From: Verrucomicrobiota bacterium JB024 | GTDB taxonomy: Bacteria; Verrucomicrobiota; Verrucomicrobiia; Opitutales; Cerasicoccaceae | Assembly: GCA_030673825.1 (NCBI GenBank) | Contig: JAUTCS010000092.1 | Span: 1-48,953 of the forward strand | Length of the DNA: 48,953 nucleotides | Direction of reading: 5' to 3' | Part shown: positions 9,653 through 17,840 of the stretch, one piece after another | Layout: every line of letters starts with the position of its first letter | Numbering within the stretch: position 1 is the first letter of the stretch | Translations under genes and position numbers: made by a program | Notes under the pieces: model-generated | Databases searched by the model: none | What the model was told of the DNA's origin: nothing | What the model saw: only the letters and a program-made list of their open reading frames with translations

Positions 9653-10147
9653 ATGAGCGAACCCTCGGTTGAGCAGTTCCGGCAAGCGGCAGAGGCGTTC
9701 TGCGCACTGGTCGAATCCGACGGTCCCTTCGGGGCGGCAGAGCTTTTGTGCTTCCGCGACCTGCTGCTGCGCCTGCTCCTACATGTGCCGGCAGTGGAGG
9801 TGGCGCAGGATTTTGAGGTCGATTACGACTGCGCCCGCCCGGGTGTGGGAGCGCACGCGAAGCTGGTTAAAAAACTCGGCGGGCTGCCCATTGACCGCTA
9901 CCGGAAGGTCTTTGACCCGCACGATGCCGAGGCGGCGGACGAACCGGTTGTCAGTCTGCTCTCCGACGACTTGGTGGACATCTACGGGGACTTGCGCGGT
10001 GGGCTGGAATTGGCCCGGGCCGGTCAGCTTGGCGCGGCCTGCGCGGAATGGGCGCAAATGTACCGTGTTCACTGGCATCGGCATGCACTCGGGGCGCTCA
10101 CGGCGATCGAGACCTGGCGGGAGACCCATGACACCGGGGAGGACTGA
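9653..10147 (+). CDS. DUF5063 domain protein
   Basis: A 164-aa soluble, acidic and helical protein. It matches the pattern of DUF5063: an N-terminal helical pair (FCALVESDG, ELLCFRDLLLRLLLHVP), a central LLSDDLVDIYGDLRGGLELA segment (split here as LSDDLVDIYGD then LRGGLELA), and a C-terminal W...HWHRHALGAL block. No enzymatic role is known for the family. The ATG at 9653 is preceded by no strong ribosome site. Upstream at 9584-9608 an 8-bp perfect stem (GATCGTCG / CGACGATC) sits in the leader without a following T-run. Confidence 0.8.
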   Translation: MSEPSVEQFRQAAEAFCALVESDGPFGAAELLCFRDLLLRLLLHVPAVEVAQDFEVDYDCARPGVGAHAKLVKKLGGLPIDRYRKVFDPHDAEAADEPVVSLLSDDLVDIYGDLRGGLELARAGQLGAACAEWAQMYRVHWHRHALGALTAIETWRETHDTGED

Positions 10148-10247
10148 GGCGCGGATGTTCTGCGTGGATGCTTCGTCTGTTTTCGGGAACAAATGACCCG
10201 GAGGCTTGATCCATGACGGGAACGCGTCCTTCTGACGCTTCTCTCTC

Positions 10248-10889
10248 ATGCCCGCCTATACCGATCCTCACTTCCTCTCCTCCGCGCTGATCGTCATCGA
10301 CATGCAGAACGACTTCGTTCTGCCCGGGGCGTCGGCGTGCGTGGCGGGGACGTCCGAGGTCGTGCCTGCGGTGGCGCGGTTGGTCGAGGCGTATCGGCAG
10401 CGCGGGCTGCCGGTCATTCATGTGATCCGGCTCTATACGCCCGATGGGGTGAACGCCGACCTGTGCCGCCGCTCGCGGATCGAGGCCGGGGGTGGGATTG
10501 TCGAGCCGGGTACGGATGGGGCGGAGATCGTCGCGAACCTCAAGCCCGCGCCGGAGCTGCGGCTGGACGCGGGGGCATTGCTGGCCGGGCACGCGCAGGC
10601 TGTGGGCGAGCACGAGTTCATTTTCTACAAGCCGCGCTGGGGCGCTTTTTACGGGACGGCGCTGGAGGTCTTCCTGCGCGAGCATGGCGTGGACACGCTG
10701 GTCTTTGCCGGATGCAACTTCCCCAACTGCCCGCGCACGAGTATCTACGAGGCCAGTGAACGAGACTTCCGCGTGGTGCTGGCCCGCGACGCCGTCTCTG
10801 GTCTCTACGACAAGGGCGAGCAGGAGCTCGAAGCCATCGGCGTGCGCTTGTGCTCGACGGCGGAGCTGATGGCGGCTATACGGAGGTGA
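10248..10889 (+). CDS. Isochorismatase-like cysteine hydrolase
   Basis: A 213-aa cytoplasmic hydrolase of the isochorismatase-like (nicotinamidase/ureidoacrylate amidohydrolase) superfamily. The catalytic triad is visible: Asp18 in LIVIDMQNDF, Lys128 in FYKPRWGAF, and Cys161 in GCNFPNCPRTSIYEASERDF. The segment around the nucleophile, with PNCPRTS in place of the more usual xxCVxxT, is typical of a subgroup of uncharacterised members. The amide or ester substrate cannot be told from sequence. The gene is followed after 12 bp by a small membrane protein and the two may be co-transcribed. Confidence 0.88.
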   Translation: MPAYTDPHFLSSALIVIDMQNDFVLPGASACVAGTSEVVPAVARLVEAYRQRGLPVIHVIRLYTPDGVNADLCRRSRIEAGGGIVEPGTDGAEIVANLKPAPELRLDAGALLAGHAQAVGEHEFIFYKPRWGAFYGTALEVFLREHGVDTLVFAGCNFPNCPRTSIYEASERDFRVVLARDAVSGLYDKGEQELEAIGVRLCSTAELMAAIRR

Positions 10890-10901
10890 CTTCCCTCTGA
10901 G

Positions 10902-11273
10902 ATGCGCCATCCCTTTGAGCTTTTCGCTGATCCACTGAAAGATACGCTCACACGGATCGCGGCCTATGTGCTGGTGATGGCCCTGGGCGCAGTCCTGGCT
11001 TCCTTCATCTTTGAGTTGGTCGAAGTCGGGAAGATCGGTGGCGTGGAGCTGCGGGCTCTCTTTCTGATTCCGCTCGTGTTACTCTACCTGGCGGTCACCG
11101 GCATCCTTCAGGGCTGGGGTGTCCTCAGTTATCTGGTGCTGGCCGGTTTCGGCGGGTTCTTTGTCTTTAACCAGATGCGTTACCGTTGGCTGCTGTTGCC
11201 CTTTATTGTGCAAGGGGCCGAGGTGCTGAGGCAGCTTTATGCGGCGATCCCGGCAGATCGCGGTATTTACTGA
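10902..11273 (+). CDS. Small integral membrane protein, unknown
   Basis: A 123-aa protein with three or four predicted membrane helices: about residues 18-42 (IAAYVLVMALGAVLASFIF), 51-70 (ALFLIPLVLLYLAVTGIL) and 74-92 (GVLSYLVLAGFGGFFVF), and a weaker one at about 95-110. No family is recognised. It follows the cysteine hydrolase closely. Its last 7 bases overlap the end of the convergent gene at 11267-12076. Confidence 0.65.
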   Translation: MRHPFELFADPLKDTLTRIAAYVLVMALGAVLASFIFELVEVGKIGGVELRALFLIPLVLLYLAVTGILQGWGVLSYLVLAGFGGFFVFNQMRYRWLLLPFIVQGAEVLRQLYAAIPADRGIY

Positions 11274-12076
11274 GCCGGGGCGGCTTCGGCGGTCGAGGCG
11301 GGCTGGCTTTGGGCAGCGGCAGCGGCTTTCTCGGCCTGATACTCCTTCATGAGCTGGGTCGTTTTGGCCTGGATGGCAGGCATGACTTCCATGATGCGGG
11401 GCATGATGACCTCCATGGTGCGCTGTTGGACCTCGGGGGTCTTGTCGATCAGCGCCTGCCCTGAGGGGGTGGCGTAAAAATCGTTGATGCCCTTGAGCTG
11501 GCTCGCGCTAAAGGTCTCGGCATAAATGTTGACCATGTCGTCGCTCATGGCGTTCCAGTCGATGAGGCGGTTCATCTCGTCAAAGGAGCTGGCCTGGATT
11601 TCGAGCAGGCGCTCATCCACCGGCTGGCCCGAGCGCTCCATCATCTCGCGCTGCATCTTCAGCATGGCGTCCCGCTGTTTCGCCATCATCTCGCGCATCA
11701 TCTTCTCGAAGTTGAGCTGCTGGAAAATCTTCTCGGCCTCGGCGCGGGCGGCGGCGGTGTCGCTGCCGCCGCTCATGTCGGCGGCGGTGGCCAGGCGAAG
11801 CTGGAGCTGTTGGCCGTCCTGGTCGAGGGTGAGGGTTTTCGTATCGGGGTCGTATTCACCGACGGTCCACCCGGCATAGGCGCCACCGGGGGTGACCCAA
11901 CGGCTGTTTTCTCCGGAGGGCGCGCTGAGCGAGAACGAACGCTCGTCGCCCATGTCGAGGATGGCGCGAAAGACGATATCCGAATCGCCGGCGGCGGTGG
12001 TGTCGGCGGCACGCAGGCCGGGGAGCGCGATCAGGGTGAGCGCGAGCAGGGAGCAGGTACGAAGCAGGGTTTTCAT
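11267..12076 (-). CDS. Secreted DUF2059-type protein
   Basis: A 269-aa protein with a signal peptide (MKTLLRTCSLLALTLIALPG, cleavage near ALRAA). A helical region rich in Met and Glu (about 125-175) comes next. The C-terminal section, MVNIYAETFSASQLKGINDF followed by YATPSGQALIDKTPE, fits DUF2059, a domain found in exported proteins of unknown role. An Ala/Gln-rich tail ends the protein. I start at the ATG that begins the signal peptide; the frame opens 9 codons further upstream. It follows the gene at 12122-12994 by 45 bp on the same strand, so the two exported proteins probably form an operon. Confidence 0.82.
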   Translation of the reverse strand: MKTLLRTCSLLALTLIALPGLRAADTTAAGDSDIVFRAILDMGDERSFSLSAPSGENSRWVTPGGAYAGWTVGEYDPDTKTLTLDQDGQQLQLRLATAADMSGGSDTAAARAEAEKIFQQLNFEKMMREMMAKQRDAMLKMQREMMERSGQPVDERLLEIQASSFDEMNRLIDWNAMSDDMVNIYAETFSASQLKGINDFYATPSGQALIDKTPEVQQRTMEVIMPRIMEVMPAIQAKTTQLMKEYQAEKAAAAAQSQPASTAEAAPAQ

Positions 12077-12121
12077 GGGGCGAGGGGTGTGGGTGTTAAT
12101 CAAAAAGTGCCCGACACGGGC

Positions 12122-12994
12122 TCAGGGAAAGGTATAACGCTCGGTGTGCGTCTCGGAGAGACGCGTCTCGAACTGGAAGGTGCCGGTGTCCTTGCGGGCG
12201 GTGCTGGAAAAAATGAGGTTGGAGACGATTGTCTGCTGCAGGGGGCCATTATCAGTACCGACCGGCACACGGCTGGTTGTCGTCAGTTCGAATGTGCCGG
12301 TATCGATAGTCATCTGTGTGTGGGGCAGCTCGGTCTTTGGATAATTCAGTTGAAGCTCGGCGATAACGGTCAGGATCATTTTTCCATTCACCACGCTGGC
12401 ATCCGTCACACTGACCGTGCCACTGACTTCCTCTGTCGCCACCGGCAGGCCATCGCTGGAAAGATTTCGGGCTACCTGTTCCCGGTTGACCGGCCAGGTG
12501 TCACCGGGGCGGACCCGCTTGTCCGTGCCAAACAGCTTGTCGTCAGAGACCGTGGTGTTTTCCATCAGGGACAGTTCTTGCAGGGCCTCCTGGGGGGCGG
12601 CGGGGAGCAACTCGCCGTTTTGGTAATACTGGGCATCTCCGGCTTCCCACTTCCCGGTGACGATGTCCCCGGGTGCGAGCAGGTCCCACTTCCTGCCGAC
12701 GGTGGTGCGGCGCAGGGTGTTGACCGTGAGGCGGATTTCGTTGGGCTGCCCCTGGGCATTGACGGCGAGAATTTCGATCTGCCCGGAAAACGCCAGTCCC
12801 ATGTCGGTCTGCTCTTCGCTCAGGGGCTGGTCGCCCTGGACGAGCGTGATTGTCTGTCGTCGTTCGAGGGTGGACTCTAATCCGTAGGTCTGGCCAACGT
12901 GCCGCGGAAAGCTCAACTTCAGCGGCCAGGCTTCCTCCCCATGGACGGGGAAGGCCAGCACGGCGGCCACAGCGAGCAGGGGCAGCAACTTCAT
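12122..12994 (-). CDS. Secreted hypothetical protein (beta-rich)
   Basis: A 290-aa protein with a clear signal peptide (MKLLPLLAVAAVLAFPVHGE). The mature part is rich in Thr, Val and Gly and has the strand pattern of a beta-structured domain. It opens with LKLSFPRHVGQTYGLESTLE, recalling exported proteins that begin 'f..G..y.....'. No catalytic motif is visible and I cannot name a family. The start is the ATG that begins the signal peptide; the frame extends 12 codons further. First gene of a probable two-gene operon with the DUF2059-type protein. Confidence 0.78.
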   Translation of the reverse strand: MKLLPLLAVAAVLAFPVHGEEAWPLKLSFPRHVGQTYGLESTLERRQTITLVQGDQPLSEEQTDMGLAFSGQIEILAVNAQGQPNEIRLTVNTLRRTTVGRKWDLLAPGDIVTGKWEAGDAQYYQNGELLPAAPQEALQELSLMENTTVSDDKLFGTDKRVRPGDTWPVNREQVARNLSSDGLPVATEEVSGTVSVTDASVVNGKMILTVIAELQLNYPKTELPHTQMTIDTGTFELTTTSRVPVGTDNGPLQQTIVSNLIFSSTARKDTGTFQFETRLSETHTERYTFP

Positions 12995-13092
12995 ATGCCC
13001 GAGAGTGGGGGCGCGTTCGGACCTTGGCAACGGGATAATGGCCAGGCTGATTGGCCGTGACAGTGGGCGGGACGCGTGGTATCCAGTGCCGT

Positions 13093-13629
13093 ATGAGCCG
13101 TATCCCTGCCACTCTTATCGGTTTGACCGTGGGCTTGATCTGGACCATCGCGCAGTTCGGCCTGTCCGAGCTGTGCTACCGTACCGCCATGGCTCTGGAT
13201 GCAAGCGGTGCCGACGAGGTCAAAAGCGAAGCGCTCTACAACGTGAGCGAGTGGGTGGCCTGGCCCGCGTCCATCCTTTACGACAATCGTTATGAGACTA
13301 ATGCACGGGAGGCGCTGGAAGGCGTCGCCGCCAACGTGCACGACGAACAGGTGCGGGCCGAGGCTGTGCTGTTGCTGCGGCAGATCCGCACCGGCGAGGC
13401 CAGCGAGGACTATGATCCCTACGAGGCCGCGGACGAGTTTCTGCTCAACATGGACATCGACCCGACCCCGACGATGGTGCAGGAGTACTCGATCTACGTG
13501 GGTGTGTGCGTCGCCTGGGGCGTGCTGGTCGGTACAATTGCGGGGCTGACAGTAGGTCTTGTGCGCCGGGGCGGTTCCTCCGGACGGAGTGCGCCGCCGG
13601 TCATCTACTCCCTGCACTACCCCCGCTGA
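13093..13629 (+). CDS. Membrane protein with two helices, unknown
   Basis: A 178-aa protein. Membrane helix 1 is at about residues 5-25 (ATLIGLTVGLIWTIAQFGL) and helix 2 at about 133-158 (YVGVCVAWGVLVGTIAGL). Between them is a ~100-aa acidic, helical domain (LYNVSEWVAWPAS, EAVLLLRQIRTGEASED) that would lie on one side of the membrane. No known domain is recognised. The ATG at 13093 is preferred over a TTG at 13051 because the latter adds residues unlike a natural N-terminus. It ends 16 bp before the convergent exonuclease III gene. Confidence 0.65.
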   Translation: MSRIPATLIGLTVGLIWTIAQFGLSELCYRTAMALDASGADEVKSEALYNVSEWVAWPASILYDNRYETNAREALEGVAANVHDEQVRAEAVLLLRQIRTGEASEDYDPYEAADEFLLNMDIDPTPTMVQEYSIYVGVCVAWGVLVGTIAGLTVGLVRRGGSSGRSAPPVIYSLHYPR

Positions 13630-13645
13630 CGCTGGGCGGCAACCG

Positions 13646-14443
13646 TTACCACTTTAGCCGTATGCCCAGCGGGCAGTGGTCCGAGCCCATCACATCGGGG
13701 AGGATGAAGGCGTCGGCCAGATGCGGCTCCAGGTCTTTGGAGACGAGAAAGTAGTCGATTCTCCACCCGACGTTGCGCTCGCGGGCGCCTCCGCGGAAGC
13801 TCCACCAAGTGTACTGCTCGGCTAGGCCGGGGTTGCGGTGGCGGAAGCTGTCGATGAAGCCCCCCGCCAAGTGCTGCGTGAACTCCGCCCGCTCCTCGTC
13901 GGTGAAGCCCGCGTTGCGCCGGTTGGCCTGCGGGCGGGCCAGGTCGATCTCCTCGTGGGCGACGTTGAAGTCCCCGCAGACCACGACGGACTTTTCCCCG
14001 GCCAGCGTGGTCAGCAGCTCCCGGAATTGCGGGTCGAACACCCCCGTGCGGTAGCCCAGCCGCCGCAGCTCGTTTTGCGAGTTGGGCACATAAACGTTGA
14101 CGAGGTAAAAGCGCCCGAAGTCGGCCACCTGGACGCGCCCCTCCTGCGGGTGTACGAGGCGGTCCGCCGGCCATTCCAGGCTGACGGTGGCGGCGGGATT
14201 TTGGGAAAAAATCGCCGTGCCCGAGTAGCCCTTTTTCTCCGCCGAGTGGTAGTACTGGCAGGGGTAGGGGATCTCGAGCTTGGGGATGTCCGCCTCGGCG
14301 GCCTTGATCTCCTGCAGACAGAGGATGTCCGGCTGATGCGCGGCGATAAAGTCACCAAAGCCTTTCTTCAGCACGGCGCGCAGGCCGTTGACATTCCAGG
14401 AGACGAGGGTCAGCTCGTTGGGCAGGGACGGGTTTTCACTCAC
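13646..14443 (-). CDS. xth: Exodeoxyribonuclease III (AP endonuclease)
   Basis: Mg-dependent AP endonuclease and 3'-5' exonuclease of base-excision repair, cytoplasmic. All signature blocks of the family are present: SWNVNGLRAVLKKGF, LQEIKA (metal-binding Glu), YSGTAIFS, VNVYVPNS, CGDFNVAHEEIDLARP, GWRIDYFLVS and the terminal GSDHCPLGI (catalytic Asp-His). Total length about 265 aa is normal. I place the start at the GTG that leaves about 10 residues before the first strand; an in-frame GTG at 14509 would add 22 residues (CRKKERKSLVRGG...) that the family lacks. Neither has a strong ribosome site. Confidence 0.93.
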   Translation of the reverse strand: MSENPSLPNELTLVSWNVNGLRAVLKKGFGDFIAAHQPDILCLQEIKAAEADIPKLEIPYPCQYYHSAEKKGYSGTAIFSQNPAATVSLEWPADRLVHPQEGRVQVADFGRFYLVNVYVPNSQNELRRLGYRTGVFDPQFRELLTTLAGEKSVVVCGDFNVAHEEIDLARPQANRRNAGFTDEERAEFTQHLAGGFIDSFRHRNPGLAEQYTWWSFRGGARERNVGWRIDYFLVSKDLEPHLADAFILPDVMGSDHCPLGIRLKW

Positions 14444-14640
14444 GCGCCCAGCCAAGGCGCTTCCGCCGCCGCGGACAAGGCTTTTGCGCTCCTTTTTGCG
14501 GCAAATCACGTCCGGAAATTGTCGGGATGGGCGTTCATGCCCGTAAAATCTTGACTAAACAAGGCAACCGGGCTCATTTTTACCCTTTACACATCGAATA
14601 GAAAACCAGCCCATTCCAGAGAAAGTCATTCCAAGCCTGC

Positions 14641-14919
14641 ATGTCCAACGAAGTAATTGAAGTCGAGGGTAAGATCGTCGCCGTTCTGCCCGGTACCATG
14701 TTCCGGGTCGAGCTGCCCAACAAGCACGTCGTCCTGGCGACCATTTCGGGTAAGCTCCGCAAGAATTTCATCAAGATCACGACCGGGGACATGGTGAAGA
14801 TGGAAATGACCCCGATGGACCTGAACCGCGCCCGCATCACCTACCGCCTGCGCAACGTCAACCAGAACCGCAACGCGCCCATCCGCAGCTTCGGCCCGCG
14901 TAACCGCGGCCGCCGCTAG
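14641..14919 (+). CDS. infA: Translation initiation factor IF-1
   Basis: OB-fold factor that binds the ribosomal A site during initiation. The canonical segments [40 protein letters not shown] and [13 protein letters not shown] are present. IF-1 is usually about 72 aa; this one has 92 because of a basic, Asn/Arg-rich C-terminal tail ([19 protein letters not shown]), which may add RNA binding. The gene stands alone. A TTGACT hexamer at 14551-14556 could be its -35 element; the matching -10 (TCATTT) is poor. Confidence 0.94.
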   Translation: MSNEVIEVEGKIVAVLPGTMFRVELPNKHVVLATISGKLRKNFIKITTGDMVKMEMTPMDLNRARITYRLRNVNQNRNAPIRSFGPRNRGRR

Positions 14920-15025
14920 AGCGCCCGGGCACAGCAGTGCGGCAGGGGGGACCTCCTCCCGGCGAGCGCCCCGCGCGCACGGATTTTTCTCTCACCACGA
15001 CTAACCTTAACTCCCTCAAGCAGCC

Positions 15026-15985
15026 ATGTCAGGAGCCTACACCAGCATTACCGGCACCATCGGCAACACGCCGCTGGTCAAACTTAACAAGCTCACCGAA
15101 GGCCTTGAAGCCGAAGTCTGGCTCAAGTGCGAGTTTTTCAACCCGCTCTCCAGCGTCAAGGACCGTATCGGTCTGGCCATGATCGAAGCCGCCGAAAAGG
15201 CCGGCAAGCTCAAGCCCGGCAGCCTCGTGATCGAGCCTACCTCCGGTAACACCGGTATCGCGCTGGCCTTCGTCTGCGCCGCCCGCGGCTACCGCTGCCT
15301 GCTGACCATGCCCGAGACCATGTCGCTTGAGCGTCGCGTGCTCCTGCGCATGCTTGGAGCCGAGATCGTCCTGACCCCCGGCCCGAAGGGCATGGGCGGG
15401 GCCATCGCCCGCGCCGCCGAGCTCGTTGAGGAGCACAAGGGCGCGGCCTACATGCCCCAGCAGTTTGAGAACCCGGCCAACCCCGAAGCCCACCGCAAGA
15501 CCACCGCGGAGGAAATCTGGAGCGCCACCGAGGGCAAGATCGACGCGTTCGTCTCCGGTGTGGGCACCGGCGGCACCATCACCGGTGTCTCCGAAGTGAT
15601 CAAGTCCCGCAAGGACCTCTACGCCGTCGCCGTCGAACCCGAGGCCAGCCCCGTCATCAGCGGCGGCAAGCCCGGCCCCCACAAAATTCAGGGTATCGGC
15701 GCCGGCTTCATCCCGAAGAATCTCAACACAGACATCATCGACGAGATCATCCAGATCAGCAATGAGGACGCTTTCGCCACCGCGCAGCAGATTACCGCGC
15801 TCGAAGGCATCCCGGTCGGTATCTCCTCCGGGGCCAACGTCCGCGCCGCGCTGAACCTGGCCGCCCGCCCCGAGATGGCTGGCAAGAAGATCGTCACTGT
15901 GGCTTGCAGCTCCGTCGAGCGCTACCTGAGCACGCCGCTGGCTGAAAAGGCCCGGCAGGAAGTCGCCGCTGGCTTCAATATCTAA
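15026..15985 (+). CDS. cysK: Cysteine synthase A (O-acetylserine sulfhydrylase)
   Basis: PLP enzyme making cysteine from O-acetylserine and sulfide. At 319 aa it is full length. It has the PLP lysine (Lys45) in SSVKDRIG, the substrate loop [13 protein letters not shown], the phosphate-binding [10 protein letters not shown], and [10 protein letters not shown] near the C-terminus. No extra domain is present, so it is the CysK/CysM type rather than cystathionine beta-synthase. The spacing of [11 protein letters not shown] fits CysK. A strong intrinsic terminator follows at 16011-16043, and the gene is probably monocistronic. Confidence 0.96.
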   Translation: MSGAYTSITGTIGNTPLVKLNKLTEGLEAEVWLKCEFFNPLSSVKDRIGLAMIEAAEKAGKLKPGSLVIEPTSGNTGIALAFVCAARGYRCLLTMPETMSLERRVLLRMLGAEIVLTPGPKGMGGAIARAAELVEEHKGAAYMPQQFENPANPEAHRKTTAEEIWSATEGKIDAFVSGVGTGGTITGVSEVIKSRKDLYAVAVEPEASPVISGGKPGPHKIQGIGAGFIPKNLNTDIIDEIIQISNEDAFATAQQITALEGIPVGISSGANVRAALNLAARPEMAGKKIVTVACSSVERYLSTPLAEKARQEVAAGFNI

Positions 15986-16010
15986 GCCGGATTTTCCACC
16001 CATTTAAGCC

Positions 16011-16043
16011 AAAAGGCTCCCGAAACTACGGGAGCCTTTTTTT
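16011..16043 (+). terminator. Intrinsic terminator of cysK
   Basis: Perfect stem GGCTCCCG / CGGGAGCC with an A-tract before and seven T after it, 26 bp past the cysK stop codon. Confidence 0.93.
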
Positions 16044-16124
16044 GTGCCTCGGGAATATTACCTGCCCGACTCGGTAACCTTGCCGATGCATTTTTAACAA
16101 AAATAGGGGTAAAATATTCTTGTC

Positions 16125-16193
16125 ATGGGCAATGGAGCCCAGGATGCTGTAGGTCTCCTACAGGTAGATGTAGTAGCAGTAGTGGTAGCTTAA
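16125..16193 (+). CDS. Valine-rich leader peptide (candidate attenuator)
   Basis: A 22-codon open frame ATG GGC AAT ... GCT TAA. Seven of its codons are Val and two are Leu, and the last nine residues are VDVVAVVVA apart from the flanking Gln/Ala. The stop codon lies 2 bases before the 5' arm of the terminator at 16196-16229. That arrangement is the one known from ilv-type leader peptides, where ribosome stalling at scarce Val/Leu codons decides termination. Within the frame, CTGTAGG (16147-16153) and CCTACAG (16157-16163) can form a hairpin, as can GGGC/GCCC (16127-16130/16137-16140). There is no ilv or leu gene downstream; the next gene is photolyase. The alternative reading is a ~110-nt small RNA with three hairpins ending at a terminator. 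No clear Shine-Dalgarno sequence is seen. Confidence 0.4.
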   Translation: MGNGAQDAVGLLQVDVVAVVVA

Positions 16194-16195
16194 GG

Positions 16196-16229
16196 ACCGC
16201 CGTCTCGAAAGGGACGGCGGTTTCTTTTT
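16196..16229 (+). terminator. Intrinsic terminator after the valine-rich leader
   Basis: Stem ACCGCCGTC / GACGGCGGT with loop TCGAAAGG, followed by TTCTTTTT. It starts 2 bp after the stop of the leader ORF and 107 bp upstream of the photolyase start, so it could act as an attenuator for that gene or simply end a small RNA. Confidence 0.85.
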
Positions 16230-16336
16230 ACGGGTTGGGAGATTCTCTGGGAAACGGCATCTGCGTTGCGTGCGTAATACCGTGGCACTTCAGGGGTAGA
16301 GTTGCGATCCGGCGCGTTTTGTGTTGTGTGAAGGAC

Positions 16337-17788
16337 ATGCCCGCCCCGAAAGCCGCTCCCTGCCTGTTCTGGTTTCGCCTCGACTTGCGTTTGGAGGATA
16401 ACCCCGCGCTGGCGGCGGCGCTCGACTCGGGGGCTCCGGTGGTGCCGGTGTTTGTGCTCGATCCGGCGGGCGAGGGCGAATGGGCACCGGGCGGGGCCTC
16501 CCGCTGGTGGCTGTATCATGCGCTGGCCGACCTCAACCGGCAACTGCGCGAGCGCGAACTGCGGCTCATCCTGCGTCAGGGCGATACGCTCGCCTGCCTG
16601 CGCGAGCTGTGTACCGAGAGCGGCGCCCGCTCCGTGTATGCGAACCGCCGCCACGAACCCGCCGCCCGTGGGCAGCAGGAGCGGATCGCGGAGGCGCTGG
16701 GAAAGGACGGCGTCGAGGCGGATTTTTCCCACAACGCCGCGCTGCTCTTCGAGCCGTGGGAGATCGAGAACAAGTCCGGCAAGCCCTTCCAGGTCTTCAC
16801 GCCGTACTGGAAAACCTGCCGCGCCCGTCCCTGGCCCGAGCCCGTGAAGACCGACCTCTCCCGCCTGAGCGGCCCGACAAAGTGGCCGGACTCGCTCGCG
16901 TTGGATCAGCTCGGTCTGTTGCCGAAGATCGGCTGGGACGCCGGGTTTTACGAGGCCTGGGAACCCACCCGCGATGGCGCGCGCGCGCGATTCAAGCAGT
17001 TTATGGCCGAATCCGCCGAGGACTATGGAAACCGGCGCGACCGTCCCGACCTGGAAGGGACCTCTCGTTTGTCGCCGTACCTGCACTTTGGCCAGGTGAG
17101 CCCGCGCGAGCTTGTAGCCGCGCTCATGCGCAAGGGGCTCGACCGCACGCCGGGCGGGGAAAAGTTTCTCGCCGAGATCGGCTGGCGTGAGTTCTCGCAC
17201 CACCTGCTGTACCACTTTTCCAATACACCACTTGAGCCGTTGCGTCCGGAGTTTGCGGACTTCCCCTGGCGCGAAAGCGACGGCCTGCTGCGTGCCTGGC
17301 AGCGCGGGCGCACGGGCTATCCGATCGTCGATGCCGGGATGCGCCAGCTCTGGGCCACCGGCTGGATGCACAACCGCGTGCGCATGGTCGCGGCTTCGCT
17401 TCTGGTCAAGCACCTGCTCCAGCCCTGGCAGGCCGGGGCGCGGTGGTTCTGGGATACGCTGGTGGACGCCGATCTCGCCAGCAACACGCAGGGCTGGCAG
17501 TGGACGGCGGGCTGCGGCGCAGACGCCGCCCCGTACTTCCGCGTCTTCAACCCCGTCACGCAGGGAGAGCGCTTCGATCCTGAGGGAGAGTACGTGAGCC
17601 GCTGGGTTCCCGAGTTGGCCAAGCTCCCGGCCAAGCATATTCACCGCCCCTGGGAGGCTCCGGACGATGTGCTGGTCGCCGCAGACGTCACCCTCGGCGA
17701 AGATTACCCCGAACCGGTCATCAGCCACATCGAGGGCCGTGGCCGCGCCCTGGCCGCCTTCGAAAAGTTCAAGTCCGCTCGTGCCTGA
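16337..17788 (+). CDS. phrB: Deoxyribodipyrimidine photolyase
   Basis: Light-dependent repair of cyclobutane pyrimidine dimers with FAD. The 483-aa protein has the N-terminal antenna domain (LFWFRLDLRLEDNPALAAAL) and the helical FAD-binding domain with TSRLSPYLHFGQVSPRE, WREFSHHLLYHF, GYPIVDAGMRQLWATGWMHN, RVRMVAASLLVKHLL, and DADLASNTQGWQWTAGCG. These blocks are those of class I CPD photolyases. The ATG is preceded by AAGGA at very short spacing; the frame runs upstream to 16235 without family similarity. It is the first of a line of same-strand genes running to 19828, several of them for repair or quality control. A terminator lies in the leader region at 16196-16229. Confidence 0.95.
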   Translation: MPAPKAAPCLFWFRLDLRLEDNPALAAALDSGAPVVPVFVLDPAGEGEWAPGGASRWWLYHALADLNRQLRERELRLILRQGDTLACLRELCTESGARSVYANRRHEPAARGQQERIAEALGKDGVEADFSHNAALLFEPWEIENKSGKPFQVFTPYWKTCRARPWPEPVKTDLSRLSGPTKWPDSLALDQLGLLPKIGWDAGFYEAWEPTRDGARARFKQFMAESAEDYGNRRDRPDLEGTSRLSPYLHFGQVSPRELVAALMRKGLDRTPGGEKFLAEIGWREFSHHLLYHFSNTPLEPLRPEFADFPWRESDGLLRAWQRGRTGYPIVDAGMRQLWATGWMHNRVRMVAASLLVKHLLQPWQAGARWFWDTLVDADLASNTQGWQWTAGCGADAAPYFRVFNPVTQGERFDPEGEYVSRWVPELAKLPAKHIHRPWEAPDDVLVAADVTLGEDYPEPVISHIEGRGRALAAFEKFKSARA

Positions 17789-17840
17789 TTTTCGTATCCA
17801 ATTTTAACTACACTAATACTTTGACCGAAAGACCCGCCCT

